A stretch of 64,000 nt of DNA, from contig CAYPIU010000005.1 in NCBI GenBank assembly GCA_964410915.1, positions 1 to 64,000 on the forward strand. Reading direction: 5' to 3'. Within the stretch, counting starts at the first letter, position 1, and the number at the start of each line of letters is the position of its first letter. Under the pieces are notes generated by a model that did no database searches, was not told the origin of the DNA, and saw only the letters and a program-made list of their open reading frames with translations. The stretch is from CAZFJG01 sp964410915 (GTDB lineage Bacteria > Synergistota > Synergistia > Synergistales > JAFGMB01). Shown here one piece after another: positions 1-8,702 of this stretch. The position numbers and the translations under genes were made by a program.

Positions 1-1000
1 GCACAGGGCTGTTGTCGTAAACATAACCCAGTCTGAGCCAGGAATTATCCGTCAGAGCGTGTTCTATCCCCAGCTGGTAGCGCCAGACATCCTTCCAGTT
101 CTTCTCGGTAGGAACACTAAAGTTAAAAGGAGATCCATAGTTCAGGGTTAATTTGTCATAAGAACTCCACTTTATGTACATTGCATCAGCTTCAATGGAA
201 GTCTTTTCTGATATTTGATAAGCAGCACCCATAGTAAAGGACTGAGGTAACGTTACCTTACCGTTCGCTTTCAAAGAAAGGAGCTTTCCAAAAGAATCAG
301 AACTGAAGTCAACATCACCTTCTATAGTTTGATCTACTTCACTCCTGTAAAAGAATCCAAGCCTGATTTTTTCCGTTGGTCTGAAATGCAGACCGAAATT
401 CCATCCCCACCCAATATCATCTCCGAGTAAAGATGCATCCAACTGGCCGAGATCTGGATCAAAAGGCAGTTTCCCGGGTGGCACCTTTTTCTTCTGCTCG
501 AATTCGAACCACATGGCCTCCACCCCGACAGCCACTGAGAACTGGTCAGAAACTTTCATAGCCAGAGTGGGGGTCAGGGAAACGCTCTGGATACAGGCGT
601 AGTAGTTGTTATACCTGCCAGGCCAATCCTCCTTGAACTCTGATCCAAGTCCGAACCGGGATGTAAGAGACAGGCCGAACCAGTACCTGTCATCAAGCTG
701 CCTGGTATAGTAAAAATGGGGAGGTATCCAGGTTTTCACCTCATTACCATAAGCAACACCACCTATGATAATATCCAGTTGAGGTCTTATCGCAGTAAGA
801 CCGAACATAATGTGGTCTCCTTCCAGCTGGGTGATACCTGCCGGGTTGTAGGAAAGAGCTGATGGATCATCTGCCCGTGCTGCGAGGGTCCCTCCCAGGG
901 CATTTCCCCTTGCGCTGAATTCATAAAGTCCAAAACCTGCTGCAAAACACGATGTAGCAAAGACCATAATAAAAACGACTGCCAGCAATATTCTTCTCAA
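1..1000 (-). CDS. FadL/OmpP1-family outer-membrane transporter (3' end outside window)
   Basis: Outer-membrane beta-barrel of the FadL/OmpP1/TodX family, which passes long-chain fatty acids or other hydrophobic compounds. About 333 residues are visible; the carboxyl end lies beyond position 1. The start is a TTG at 1000, chosen because AGGAGG (complement at 1008-1014) sits eight bases upstream and no ATG fits. The product begins RRILLAVVF, continues with a hydrophobic core and ends its signal peptide near SCFA/AGFGLYEF. The following FSARGNALGGT and DDPSALSYNPAGIT stretches are the N-terminal hatch signature of FadL. It lies 51 bp downstream of the TetR gene on the same strand, so the two are probably co-transcribed. 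It shows that the host has an outer membrane. Substrate unknown. Confidence 0.87.
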   Translation of the reverse strand, partial: MRRILLAVVFIMVFATSCFAAGFGLYEFSARGNALGGTLAARADDPSALSYNPAGITQLEGDHIMFGLTAIRPQLDIIIGGVAYGNEVKTWIPPHFYYTRQLDDRYWFGLSLTSRFGLGSEFKEDWPGRYNNYYACIQSVSLTPTLAMKVSDQFSVAVGVEAMWFEFEQKKKVPPGKLPFDPDLGQLDASLLGDDIGWGWNFGLHFRPTEKIRLGFFYRSEVDQTIEGDVDFSSDSFGKLLSLKANGKVTLPQSFTMGAAYQISEKTSIEADAMYIKWSSYDKLTLNYGSPFNFSVPTEKNWKDVWRYQLGIEHALTDNSWLRLGYVYDNSPV

Positions 1001-1051
1001 AACTCTACCTCCTGAATGATATTAAGATCATGTCGGAATGTTCTTTGACAC

Positions 1052-1699
1052 TTATCCACTTTTATCTTTGTTCTGTTTTTGTTCTGCATAGTTGAAAATA
1101 GCTCTTACGATCTCTTCGAGGGTCATTTCTATCCTGTCCCAGTCCTCTTCAGACTTAAGGTCCATACCAAGATATACACCAGTAGTCTTTGCTCTCAGGA
1201 GGAGATATGTAAAACCTGCTGATAGTAAGGATGCTACCGCAGTAATATCTATATTTTCTGACAGGCCAGGTTCCAGCTTGAGAATGTTCACCAGGTCTCT
1301 GCCCTGCTTTTCCCTTGCAACTGCCGTTTCAGAAGCTAATCCATCTCTGCGGACAAGTTCCTCGCGTAATATTTCCTGCGCAGAGGGGTTATTTCTAAGT
1401 TCCCTGAGATATCCTTTAAGAAGAACAATTGAAGCCTGGGGCAAAGGCAGATCCTTTAGTGTACCTGGATCATCTGTAGTTATATCATCGGTCTTCGGCC
1501 AGAGATCCCCCTGCTCCACAAAAACATGCAGAAGTTCCTTCAACCCCCCGAAGTAACGATATATAAGGACCTTGTCCACTCCTGCTTCACGAGCTATATT
1601 ATTGATCCCGATATCCTGAAACCCGCTATTTTCGAGAATTGTCCCGACAGCCCTGAGAATATGTCTCTTTGTCTCTTCCCGGTCACGAATAACAGACAC
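1052..1699 (-). CDS. TetR/AcrR-family transcriptional regulator
   Basis: DNA-binding repressor of the TetR family. The N-terminal helix-turn-helix reads ETKRHILRAVGTILENSGF, then IGINNIAREAGVDKVLIYRYF, with the typical A-x-x-A-G-V-x-x-x-x-I/L-Y-x-Y-F recognition helix. The remaining 150 residues are the helical ligand domain. The frame is open up to an ATG at 1756, but a -35-like TTGACA (1756-1761) and a -10-like TAAAGT (1732-1737, 18-base spacer) on this strand would start the transcript downstream of that ATG. I therefore prefer the GTG at 1699 (215 aa, normal family length). Neither start has a well-spaced ribosome site. It probably controls the FadL barrel behind it and perhaps the divergent transketolase operon. 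Confidence 0.85.
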   Translation of the reverse strand: MSVIRDREETKRHILRAVGTILENSGFQDIGINNIAREAGVDKVLIYRYFGGLKELLHVFVEQGDLWPKTDDITTDDPGTLKDLPLPQASIVLLKGYLRELRNNPSAQEILREELVRRDGLASETAVAREKQGRDLVNILKLEPGLSENIDITAVASLLSAGFTYLLLRAKTTGVYLGMDLKSEEDWDRIEMTLEEIVRAIFNYAEQKQNKDKSG

Positions 1700-1924
1700 C
1701 CCCCAGTATCTCTGGAAATACACGCTTATAAACTTTAAGTCACTAAATGGTGACATGTCAAGTAAATATTATTTGAATTTTAAAAAACTGGCTGAATAAG
1801 TCTAATGAAAGATCTTTCTGCATTTAAGAAATACATTTTCCTTATGCAATAATTATGATAAGGTTTATAGTTGTACAAAAACTTTACTTTGTTTCTTTCA
1901 TAATTCTGAGGGAGGTAAAAATAC

Positions 1925-2758
1925 ATGCCGGGCAATTGCGAAAAAGATCTTGAGTCCATGGCTAACACTATCAGAAAAGATATTATCGAGATGATAGCAG
2001 AAGCGCGATCAGGACATCCGGGGGGATCCCTTTCCTCTGCGGAAATAGTTACTGCTCTTTATTTCAAAGTTATGAAACATGATCCATCTGATCCTATGAT
2101 GGAAGATCGGGACAGGTTCGTCCTTTCTAAAGGTCACGCCTGTCCTGCTGTTTATGCGGCACTTGCAGAAAGCGGTTATTTCCCCCGGGAGGAACTTTTC
2201 TCCCTGAGAAAACTGGGATCCAGACTGCAGGGACACCCTGATATGCACAAAACCCCCGGTTTTGAAGCATCAACAGGCAGTCTCGGACAAGGCCTGTCAA
2301 TAGCATCCGGAATGGCATTGAGCATGAAGATGGATGGGAAAAATAACAGTATATACTGCCTTATGGGAGACGGAGAATTAGACGAGGGACAGATATGGGA
2401 AGCAGCAATGACAGCATCCCATTACAAACTTGACAATCTTTGCGGGATAGTGGACAGGAACGGGCTTCAGATAGATGGCTGCACGCATGACGTCAAAACA
2501 CTGGAACCACTTGCTGAAAAATGGAAAGCTTTCGGATGGAATGTACTGGAAGTTGACGGCCATAATGTCAATGAACTTGTGTCCGCCATGAACCGCTTCC
2601 GGCACACACATTACAGACCTACAGTTATTATCGCTCATACAGTTAAGGGAAAGGGAGTTTCCTTTATGGATAACGAAGCAGGATGGCACGGGAAAGCTCC
2701 TAACCCTGAACAGACAAAAACAGCACTTGATGAACTTTCCGGGAGGTGCTCTGGATGA
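1925..2758 (+). CDS. Transketolase, N-terminal (TPP-binding) subunit
   Basis: N-terminal half of a split transketolase (277 aa), which moves two-carbon ketol units between sugar phosphates. The TPP-binding motif is MGDGELDEGQIWEAAM near residues 145-160; SGHPGGSLSSAEI and LSKGHACPA are family signatures. ATG at 1925 follows a GGGAGG ribosome site. The ATG of the C-terminal subunit overlaps this stop codon (ATGA), so the halves are translationally coupled. Split transketolases are usual in Firmicutes, Thermotogae and Synergistota. The operon also holds an aminotransferase, which leaves open whether the enzyme serves the pentose phosphate pathway or a more specific route. Confidence 0.93.
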   Translation: MPGNCEKDLESMANTIRKDIIEMIAEARSGHPGGSLSSAEIVTALYFKVMKHDPSDPMMEDRDRFVLSKGHACPAVYAALAESGYFPREELFSLRKLGSRLQGHPDMHKTPGFEASTGSLGQGLSIASGMALSMKMDGKNNSIYCLMGDGELDEGQIWEAAMTASHYKLDNLCGIVDRNGLQIDGCTHDVKTLEPLAEKWKAFGWNVLEVDGHNVNELVSAMNRFRHTHYRPTVIIAHTVKGKGVSFMDNEAGWHGKAPNPEQTKTALDELSGRCSG

Positions 2759-3747
2759 AAGATATGAAACTGGCTGAAATAGCCTCAGGCAACCTGGAAA
2801 TGATCCCCACAAGACACGGTTATGGAGATGGTCTTGTGGAACTGGGCAGGATAAACAAAAATGTCGTAGTAATGGGAGCAGATCTCACATCCTCCCTCTG
2901 TACTGACAGGTTCTACAGGGAATTCCCAGACAGATTTGTACAGACAGGAATTGCAGAACAGGATATGATGGGCATTGCTGCCGGACTATCCCTCTCCGGC
3001 AAGATCCCTTTCGTAAGCACTTATGGCGTCTTCTGCACAGGAAGAGCCTGGGATCAGATCCGTACAACTGTTGCATATGCAAAACTAAATGTAAAACTCG
3101 GCTCGGGCCATGGAGGCATTTCAGTTGGACCGGATGGAGCAACCCATCAGGCTCTCGAGGATATTGCAATAACAAGGACCATCCCCAATATGACGGTCAT
3201 ATCGCCTGCAGATTACCAGGAAACCCTCAAGGCTACTATCGCATCTGCTGAAATTAATGGACCTGTAGTGATCCGTTTTGGAAGAGAAAAAGTGCCATCA
3301 ATAACTACTTCAGAAACACCATTTCAGATCGGTAAAGCCGAAATATATCGGGATGGGACCGATGTATCTATTATTGCCTGTGGTGTAATGGTCTATGAAG
3401 CGCTTGTTGCCGCTCAAAAACTTGCGGATGAAGGGATATCTGCTCAGGTCATAAATTCACATACCATAAAACCCATTGATAAAGACACCATAATTTCAGC
3501 TGCAGCAAAAACAGGTGCAGTAGTAACCGCAGAAGAACACCAGATAATGGGTGGATTTGGAAGTGCTGTAAGTGAAGTCCTCTCCCTTAACTGCCCTGTC
3601 CCCATGAGGATGGTCGGCATAAAAGATCGTTTTGGCCAATCAGGATCACCCTCGGAACTTATGAACGCATATGGCCTAACTGACGCAGCAATAGCAGAGG
3701 CTGTAAAGGACGTGCTGAAAATGAGAAATGGAGGATGCTGTAAATGA
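2755..3747 (+). CDS. Transketolase, C-terminal (pyrimidine-binding) subunit
   Basis: C-terminal half of the split transketolase (330 aa from ATG 2755). It carries the TPP pyrimidine-binding domain, with FVQTGIAEQDMMGIAAGLS containing the conserved Glu that activates the cofactor, and a C-terminal domain of transketolase type (DGTDVSIIACGVMVYEAL, TAEEHQIMGGFGSAV). The frame is open nine bases further upstream, but the ATG at 2755 has the GGGAGGTG site and the stop/start overlap, so I start there. It overlaps the next gene by four bases (ATGA). Confidence 0.93.
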   Translation: MKDMKLAEIASGNLEMIPTRHGYGDGLVELGRINKNVVVMGADLTSSLCTDRFYREFPDRFVQTGIAEQDMMGIAAGLSLSGKIPFVSTYGVFCTGRAWDQIRTTVAYAKLNVKLGSGHGGISVGPDGATHQALEDIAITRTIPNMTVISPADYQETLKATIASAEINGPVVIRFGREKVPSITTSETPFQIGKAEIYRDGTDVSIIACGVMVYEALVAAQKLADEGISAQVINSHTIKPIDKDTIISAAAKTGAVVTAEEHQIMGGFGSAVSEVLSLNCPVPMRMVGIKDRFGQSGSPSELMNAYGLTDAAIAEAVKDVLKMRNGGCCK

Positions 3748-4964
3748 GCAGAAGATTCGCTGATCGACTTGATAAGCTTGGCACAGAAACTGCATTTGCG
3801 GTAGGAGCCGAAGCCGGAGCATTGTCAGCAAAAGGGATGAAGATCTATCCTTTCCACCTTGGGGATCTCGACATCGGAACTCCGGAAAATATTATCGATG
3901 CGGCAGTCACAGCAATGAGGGACGGAAAAACGGGATATTGTCCTAACGCGGGGATCGCTCCCTTAAGAGAGTTGCTTGCAAAAGATATTGGAGACGCCAG
4001 AGGGATCGATCTCAATAAAGACAATGTAAGTATACAAACAGGAGGTAAACCCGTAATAGGCAAATTCCTTATGACTCTCATGAACCCGGGAGATGAGGTG
4101 CTTTACCCAAATCCGGGTTATCCTATATATGAATCCATGATAAATTTTCATGAGGGAGTCGCGAGACCTTATGGTTTTATTGAAACAGATTCGGGATTTG
4201 CCCTTGATTTCGATTCAATAAGAAAACAGCTTAATCCACGCACCAGGATCTTTATCTACAACAATTACCACAACCCCACAAGCGCAGAATCAGACGATGC
4301 AGAAATGGAAGAACTTGCTAAACTGTGTATCGAAAATGATCTTTACGTTCTCAGCGACGAGGCTTATTTTGATATTCTGTATGATGAAACCGGAAAAAGC
4401 ATAGCCACCCTTCCCGGCATGCAAGATAGAACTGTAATTCTTTACACTTTCTCAAAAAAATTCGCCATGACAGGCTGGCGCCTTGGAGCAGCAGTTGGAC
4501 CTGAAGATATCATTTCTCAGATATCGAGGTTCAACGTCAATGATGAATCATGTACAAACCAGTTTGTTCAATGGGCAGCCGTTGAAGCACTTAAAGGACC
4601 TCTTGATGAAACAAAAAAACTGCTGGAAATTCTGAAAGAACGACGGGATGTGGCTGTGGATATACTTAACAGTATAGATGGTATAAAAGTGCACAGACCT
4701 AACAGTACTTTCTACCTTTTCCCAAACGTTACTCAAGCTATGGAAAAAATGGGTATTACTGATGTGGAAGATTTCAGAAAGGTTATACTGGATAAAACAG
4801 GCGTATCTTTTACAACCAGAAAACATTTTGGTACTCCTCTGCCGGGTGAAACCCAGAATTACATAAGGCTTGCCTATTCAGGAATAAACAAGGATGAAAT
4901 AAGAGAAGGCCTCGAAAAGATGAAGGAATTTATTGAGTCAACAAATGCCTGTACAACCTGCTAA
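3744..4964 (+). CDS. PLP-dependent aminotransferase, class I/II
   Basis: Fold-type I aminotransferase of 406 aa related to aspartate/aromatic aminotransferases. FHLGDLDIGTPENI and GKTGYCPNAGI form the N-terminal substrate region. VLSDEAYFDILYD holds the Asp that binds the pyridine nitrogen, and YTFSKKFAMTGWRLG holds the Schiff-base Lys. The usual NNPHNPTG loop reads NNYHNPTS here, so the specificity may differ from standard aspartate aminotransferase. Its ATG overlaps the transketolase stop (ATGA) and a terminator follows at 4983, so this is the last gene of a three-gene operon. The tail ends CTTC. Substrate unassigned. Confidence 0.9.
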   Translation: MSRRFADRLDKLGTETAFAVGAEAGALSAKGMKIYPFHLGDLDIGTPENIIDAAVTAMRDGKTGYCPNAGIAPLRELLAKDIGDARGIDLNKDNVSIQTGGKPVIGKFLMTLMNPGDEVLYPNPGYPIYESMINFHEGVARPYGFIETDSGFALDFDSIRKQLNPRTRIFIYNNYHNPTSAESDDAEMEELAKLCIENDLYVLSDEAYFDILYDETGKSIATLPGMQDRTVILYTFSKKFAMTGWRLGAAVGPEDIISQISRFNVNDESCTNQFVQWAAVEALKGPLDETKKLLEILKERRDVAVDILNSIDGIKVHRPNSTFYLFPNVTQAMEKMGITDVEDFRKVILDKTGVSFTTRKHFGTPLPGETQNYIRLAYSGINKDEIREGLEKMKEFIESTNACTTC

Positions 4965-4982
4965 GTCATATTAAACAATTAG

Positions 4983-5026
4983 AATGGCAGGGCTGACCTT
5001 GAAAGTTTACCCTGCCATTTTTAATT
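4983..5026 (+). terminator. Rho-independent terminator of the transketolase operon
   Basis: AATGGCAGGG (4983-4992) pairs perfectly with CCCTGCCATT (5010-5019) around a 17-base loop, followed by a T-rich tail. It begins 18 bases after the aminotransferase stop. Confidence 0.8.
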
Positions 5027-5069
5027 TGTAACCTTTTATCCATGATCGAGAATATATTATTGAGAGGTT

Positions 5070-5885
5070 GTGAACCCTGAAGTGAAAATTGCAACTTTAG
5101 ACCTTGAGACCAATGGATTTAAAGGAAGATCCGTCCTTTCAGCTTCTTCAATAATTTTTGACGATCAGGGCAGAATAATCGATTTTTTCAACAGGTTCTA
5201 CTTCCCCATTGAAAAACTCGACCTTAAAGCAGTACAGATCCATGGATTGAACTATAACCGCATACACTGGTTAAGAACAGTAGAAAGATACCCGGAATAT
5301 TTTAAGGATGACATATCTGCACTTTCACTTTTCTGGGATCAACACTGTGTAGATGGCATTGCAGTACATAACCTTTCTTTTGATACATCATTTCTGCCGG
5401 ACAATATAAGAACCGAAAGGAAATGGTGGTGTTCAATGCTCGGACTCACCGGATTCTGCTCCATACCGGGAGGAAGGAACGGCTATAAATGGCCCCGGCT
5501 CGAAGAAGCAAAAGCACTTACCGCCAAAAAACTGAAAGCGCCTTCAGCAGTAAATTATGCTGAAACATCAATGCCCGGCAGAATGCCTCATACATCATTG
5601 AGCGACTGTTTCGATCTGTATAGCATCTCTTCAAGAATACTCTTCAATAAACCTGGTTTTTTGGATTTTAAGCACTTACCACCGGGATGTAACCCTGAAA
5701 AAAGGGTAAAGGTATATTCCCGTACTGGATCATGCGGTCTACCTGACAGGTTCATCGTTGAGACACTAAAATATTCCCTCTCCCTTGCCAGGATAAGTAC
5801 ATCAGCAAAACAAACGCCAGGTATTCAGACCGCGTTAAATGATTTAAACCAGTTTTCTGTAAAACAGCTAAACGTTCCGTTCTGA
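5070..5885 (+). CDS. DnaQ-like 3'-5' exonuclease domain protein
   Basis: Protein of 271 aa with a DEDD-type exonuclease fold in its first 190 residues. ExoI is ATLDLETNG (Asp/Glu pair), ExoII is near AVHNLSFDTSF, and ExoIII is MPHTSLSDCFDLY (His and Asp of DEDDh type). The last 80 residues match nothing I recognise. Start is GTG at 5070 with a close AGAGG; a second GTG at 5082 is possible. The 3' end overlaps the convergent otsA by 18 bp. Role in DNA or RNA trimming is inferred from the fold only. Confidence 0.75.
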   Translation: MNPEVKIATLDLETNGFKGRSVLSASSIIFDDQGRIIDFFNRFYFPIEKLDLKAVQIHGLNYNRIHWLRTVERYPEYFKDDISALSLFWDQHCVDGIAVHNLSFDTSFLPDNIRTERKWWCSMLGLTGFCSIPGGRNGYKWPRLEEAKALTAKKLKAPSAVNYAETSMPGRMPHTSLSDCFDLYSISSRILFNKPGFLDFKHLPPGCNPEKRVKVYSRTGSCGLPDRFIVETLKYSLSLARISTSAKQTPGIQTALNDLNQFSVKQLNVPF

Positions 5886-7391
5886 ACGGGCTAATTTTTC
5901 GTGAGATCTGTGAGGCCGGAAAGGGGCTATTTCCCTCTCCGGGAAATCCTTCAATTTCCTGTTCATGGCAGCCCTCAAAAAATTATTTACCCACCAGAAA
6001 ACATCCCTTTTCCTTATTGATCGTCGCATTGAGGACATTCTTTCTATCTTTTCCTCAATTGGCATATTCAGAGCCCTGATTATCGCATCCGCTGTTCCCT
6101 CCCTGTCATGAGGGTTAACGAGAAGGGCATCCTTTCCTAACTGTATGGCAGCTCCGGCAAATTCACTAAGTATCAGAACACCCCTATCATCTATCTGAGA
6201 AGCACAGTATTCCTTTGCAACAAGGTTCATACCGTCTTTGAGGGATGTGACAAGGCAGATTTCCGCGGCACGATACATGGCTACAAGTTCATCTCTCGGT
6301 ACTGACCTGTGGATATACTTAACAGGTGTCCAGTCATGTATTCCGAATTCACCATTGATCTGGCTGACAAGCTTTTCTATATCTCCTTTAAGGTTTTTAT
6401 ACGCCGGTACATCTTCTCTGCTTGGTACAAGAAGTTGAACAAGTGTTACATTTTCTCTGAGTTCCGGGTTTTTTTCCAGAGCTGTTCTAAATGCCTGAAG
6501 TTTTTCAGGTATCCCCTTGGTATAATCAAGCCTGTCGACACCGAGTATGGTCTTTATATTGCCCCTGGTACTCAAGATATCCTTTACCTTATCATCTGTT
6601 TCAGGCTTTGAAGCAAGCTCTTCAAATGCTCGAAAATCTATACTTATGGGCAATCCCGCAGCTTTTGTACTTTTACCAAAGGCACTTATATTCTCCAATA
6701 CAGGTCCCTTGCCGGCTACTTTGGTATTCGGATCGAATACCCGAAGGCAGTCAACAAAATTCCTTCTGTCCCTCAGGCTCTGAAAGCCTATCATTTCAAA
6801 TTCCATAAGATCTCTGAGAAGCTGTTCTCTCCAGGGCAACTTCATCAGTATATCTCTTGGAGGAAAAGTGATATGAAGGAAAAAGAAACATTTTCGTTTT
6901 TCGTTACTTTCCTTCAATACTCTCGCGAGTGGAATAAGATGGTAATCATGTACCCAGAGAAAATCTTCCTCTCTTGTATGAGCAGCAACAACTTTGGCAA
7001 AAGTCCTGTTGACTGATATATAGGCCTGGGCGTAAACCGGGTTGAAATAACAGATAGTCTGAAGATCATGAAAGAGGGGCCAGATAACCTCATTTGAGAA
7101 TCCGTAGTAATAATTATTTATCTCTTCCCTGTTCAACAGGATTGGAATAAGTCTGTATCCCATATCTTTTGAAACTGGCCCAAGCAGTTTTTTAAGGACT
7201 TTAAGGTCAAGATCTTCCTTTGCGGTACCAGTCCAACCTATCCAGAGTCCCCCACGATCACGAAGGACTGGACTGACTGCAGTGACAAGGCCTCCGGCAC
7301 TGGGGCTGGGATCCCAAGTACCATCAGATGTTTTCGAAAGAGAAATCGGGAGGCGGTTTGAAACTACCACCATTCTTGAATTATCGGTCAT
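5868..7391 (-). CDS. otsA: Trehalose-6-phosphate synthase (GT20)
   Basis: Joins UDP- or ADP-glucose to glucose-6-phosphate to give trehalose-6-phosphate, an osmoprotectant precursor; cytosolic. Length is 507 aa from the ATG at 7391, chosen over an in-frame GTG at 7400 because GAGGTG lies just upstream of the ATG. GT20 motifs are VVVSNRLPISL, SAGGLVTA, FLWVHDYHLIPL, VDRLDYTKGIPEKL (the sugar-phosphate-binding Arg/Lys region) and VTSLKDGMNLVAKEY. No trehalose-6-phosphate phosphatase (otsB) gene is visible beside it, and no phosphatase domain is fused to it. Confidence 0.94.
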   Translation of the reverse strand: MTDNSRMVVVSNRLPISLSKTSDGTWDPSPSAGGLVTAVSPVLRDRGGLWIGWTGTAKEDLDLKVLKKLLGPVSKDMGYRLIPILLNREEINNYYYGFSNEVIWPLFHDLQTICYFNPVYAQAYISVNRTFAKVVAAHTREEDFLWVHDYHLIPLARVLKESNEKRKCFFFLHITFPPRDILMKLPWREQLLRDLMEFEMIGFQSLRDRRNFVDCLRVFDPNTKVAGKGPVLENISAFGKSTKAAGLPISIDFRAFEELASKPETDDKVKDILSTRGNIKTILGVDRLDYTKGIPEKLQAFRTALEKNPELRENVTLVQLLVPSREDVPAYKNLKGDIEKLVSQINGEFGIHDWTPVKYIHRSVPRDELVAMYRAAEICLVTSLKDGMNLVAKEYCASQIDDRGVLILSEFAGAAIQLGKDALLVNPHDREGTADAIIRALNMPIEEKIERMSSMRRSIRKRDVFWWVNNFLRAAMNRKLKDFPEREIAPFRPHRSHEKLARSERNV

Positions 7392-7649
7392 ATGAATCAC
7401 CTCATTATCGATTTTGCGAAGGGAACATAGATCACAGAAGACTATAAGAATAAAAACATGTCAGAAATGAGATCAGCTATTACTTTATCAGGGCTAATAA
7501 AGCATACCTGAAAAACACTATATATTCAAGAAAGTACGATATCGTAACGCAATTTGAAAACAAGTTCACTAAATCCTGAATTTTAACATAATAGAATTTA
7601 CAGAAAAATGTGTTATCATTGCGGAAAAATCATTTGAAGGTGATCTGAA

Positions 7650-8642
7650 ATGAAATATATTGAGACCGGCTCGTTTGACCCATGTTTCAATCTTGCTGTT
7701 GAAGAATATCTGTTTAACAGGATCTCGGGTAGTAAAGAAACGATCTTCATGCTCTGGCAGAATGATCCTACTATTGTAGTTGGAAGATTCCAGAATACCC
7801 TGGAAGAGATAAACTATGAATACGTAAATAGCAGATCGATCAATGTGGTCCGGAGGATATCTGGGGGCGGCACAGTTTATCATGACAGGGGGAATCTCAA
7901 CTATACCTTTATCGTGGACAGAGATTCAGAACATGTATTCGACTTCGGAACCTACTGCAAACCCATCGTGGAGGTACTTAGGCAAAAAGGTGTAAAGGCT
8001 GATTTTAACAGCAGAAACGATCTTACAATAGAGGGTAAAAAGTTTTCAGGCAATGCTCAGCACATGAGGAAGGGCAAACTGCTTCATCACGGAACTCTCC
8101 TGTTCGATTCCGATCTTTCCGTTCTTTCAAGTGCTCTTAATGTATCCCCGGAAAAATTTGTCTCAAAGGGACTCAAGTCTGTAAGAAGCCGTGTTACGAA
8201 CATCAAACCACATTTAAAGGAACATATGAATGTAAATGAATTCAAAAGCTTTCTTCTTGCAGAGATCCGTTTCGAGGGACAGGGCTTTGAAGAATACAAA
8301 CTGAAAGATAAGGAACTTGGGGAAATAAAGGATCTCGCTGACAACAAATATAGAGCCTGGGATTGGGTTTATGGTAAATCACCGGAATTTAGCGAAAAAA
8401 AAGAGTACCGTTTCAGTTTTGGGAAACTGGAAGCGCTTCTTAACGTAATAAATGGTGTTATTCAGAACTGTAAGTTTTATGGAGATTTTTTCAGCAGCGG
8501 CAACCTTGAAAATCTTGAGAAAGACCTTTCAGGGATCAAATACGAAAGAGAATCAATAATTGAAGCACTCGAACACAAACAGATAGGTCATTATTTCAAC
8601 GGAGCAGACAAGAAGGAGATCATCGATTTTCTGAGTCCTTAA
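7650..8642 (+). CDS. lplA: Lipoate-protein ligase A
   Basis: Activates free lipoate with ATP and attaches it to lipoyl domains. Length 330 aa with the complete catalytic domain (VVGRFQNTLEEINYEYV, VVRRISGGGTVYHDRGNLNY, GKKFSGNAQHMRKGKLLHHG) and the C-terminal accessory domain of about 80 residues. ATG at 7650 follows GAAGGTGAT. It is a single-gene unit closed by the hairpin at 8643. Its likely clients in this window are the lipoyl domains of the E2 (18642-20138) and E3 (16768-18540) proteins. Confidence 0.93.
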   Translation: MKYIETGSFDPCFNLAVEEYLFNRISGSKETIFMLWQNDPTIVVGRFQNTLEEINYEYVNSRSINVVRRISGGGTVYHDRGNLNYTFIVDRDSEHVFDFGTYCKPIVEVLRQKGVKADFNSRNDLTIEGKKFSGNAQHMRKGKLLHHGTLLFDSDLSVLSSALNVSPEKFVSKGLKSVRSRVTNIKPHLKEHMNVNEFKSFLLAEIRFEGQGFEEYKLKDKELGEIKDLADNKYRAWDWVYGKSPEFSEKKEYRFSFGKLEALLNVINGVIQNCKFYGDFFSSGNLENLEKDLSGIKYERESIIEALEHKQIGHYFNGADKKEIIDFLSP

Positions 8643-8676
8643 AGAGTAAGGGGAACTGTTCAGTTCCCCTTACTCT
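8643..8676. terminator. Perfect hairpin between convergent lplA and thiolase genes
   Basis: AGAGTAAGGGGAACTG (8643-8658) is followed at once by its exact reverse complement (8661-8676), with only TT between. It starts directly after the lplA stop and lies 26 bp beyond the thiolase stop on the other strand. Neither side has a long T-run, so it is probably a bidirectional terminator of moderate strength. Confidence 0.7.
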
Positions 8677-8702
8677 AATAAAATATCGATCGGATATTCC
8701 CT

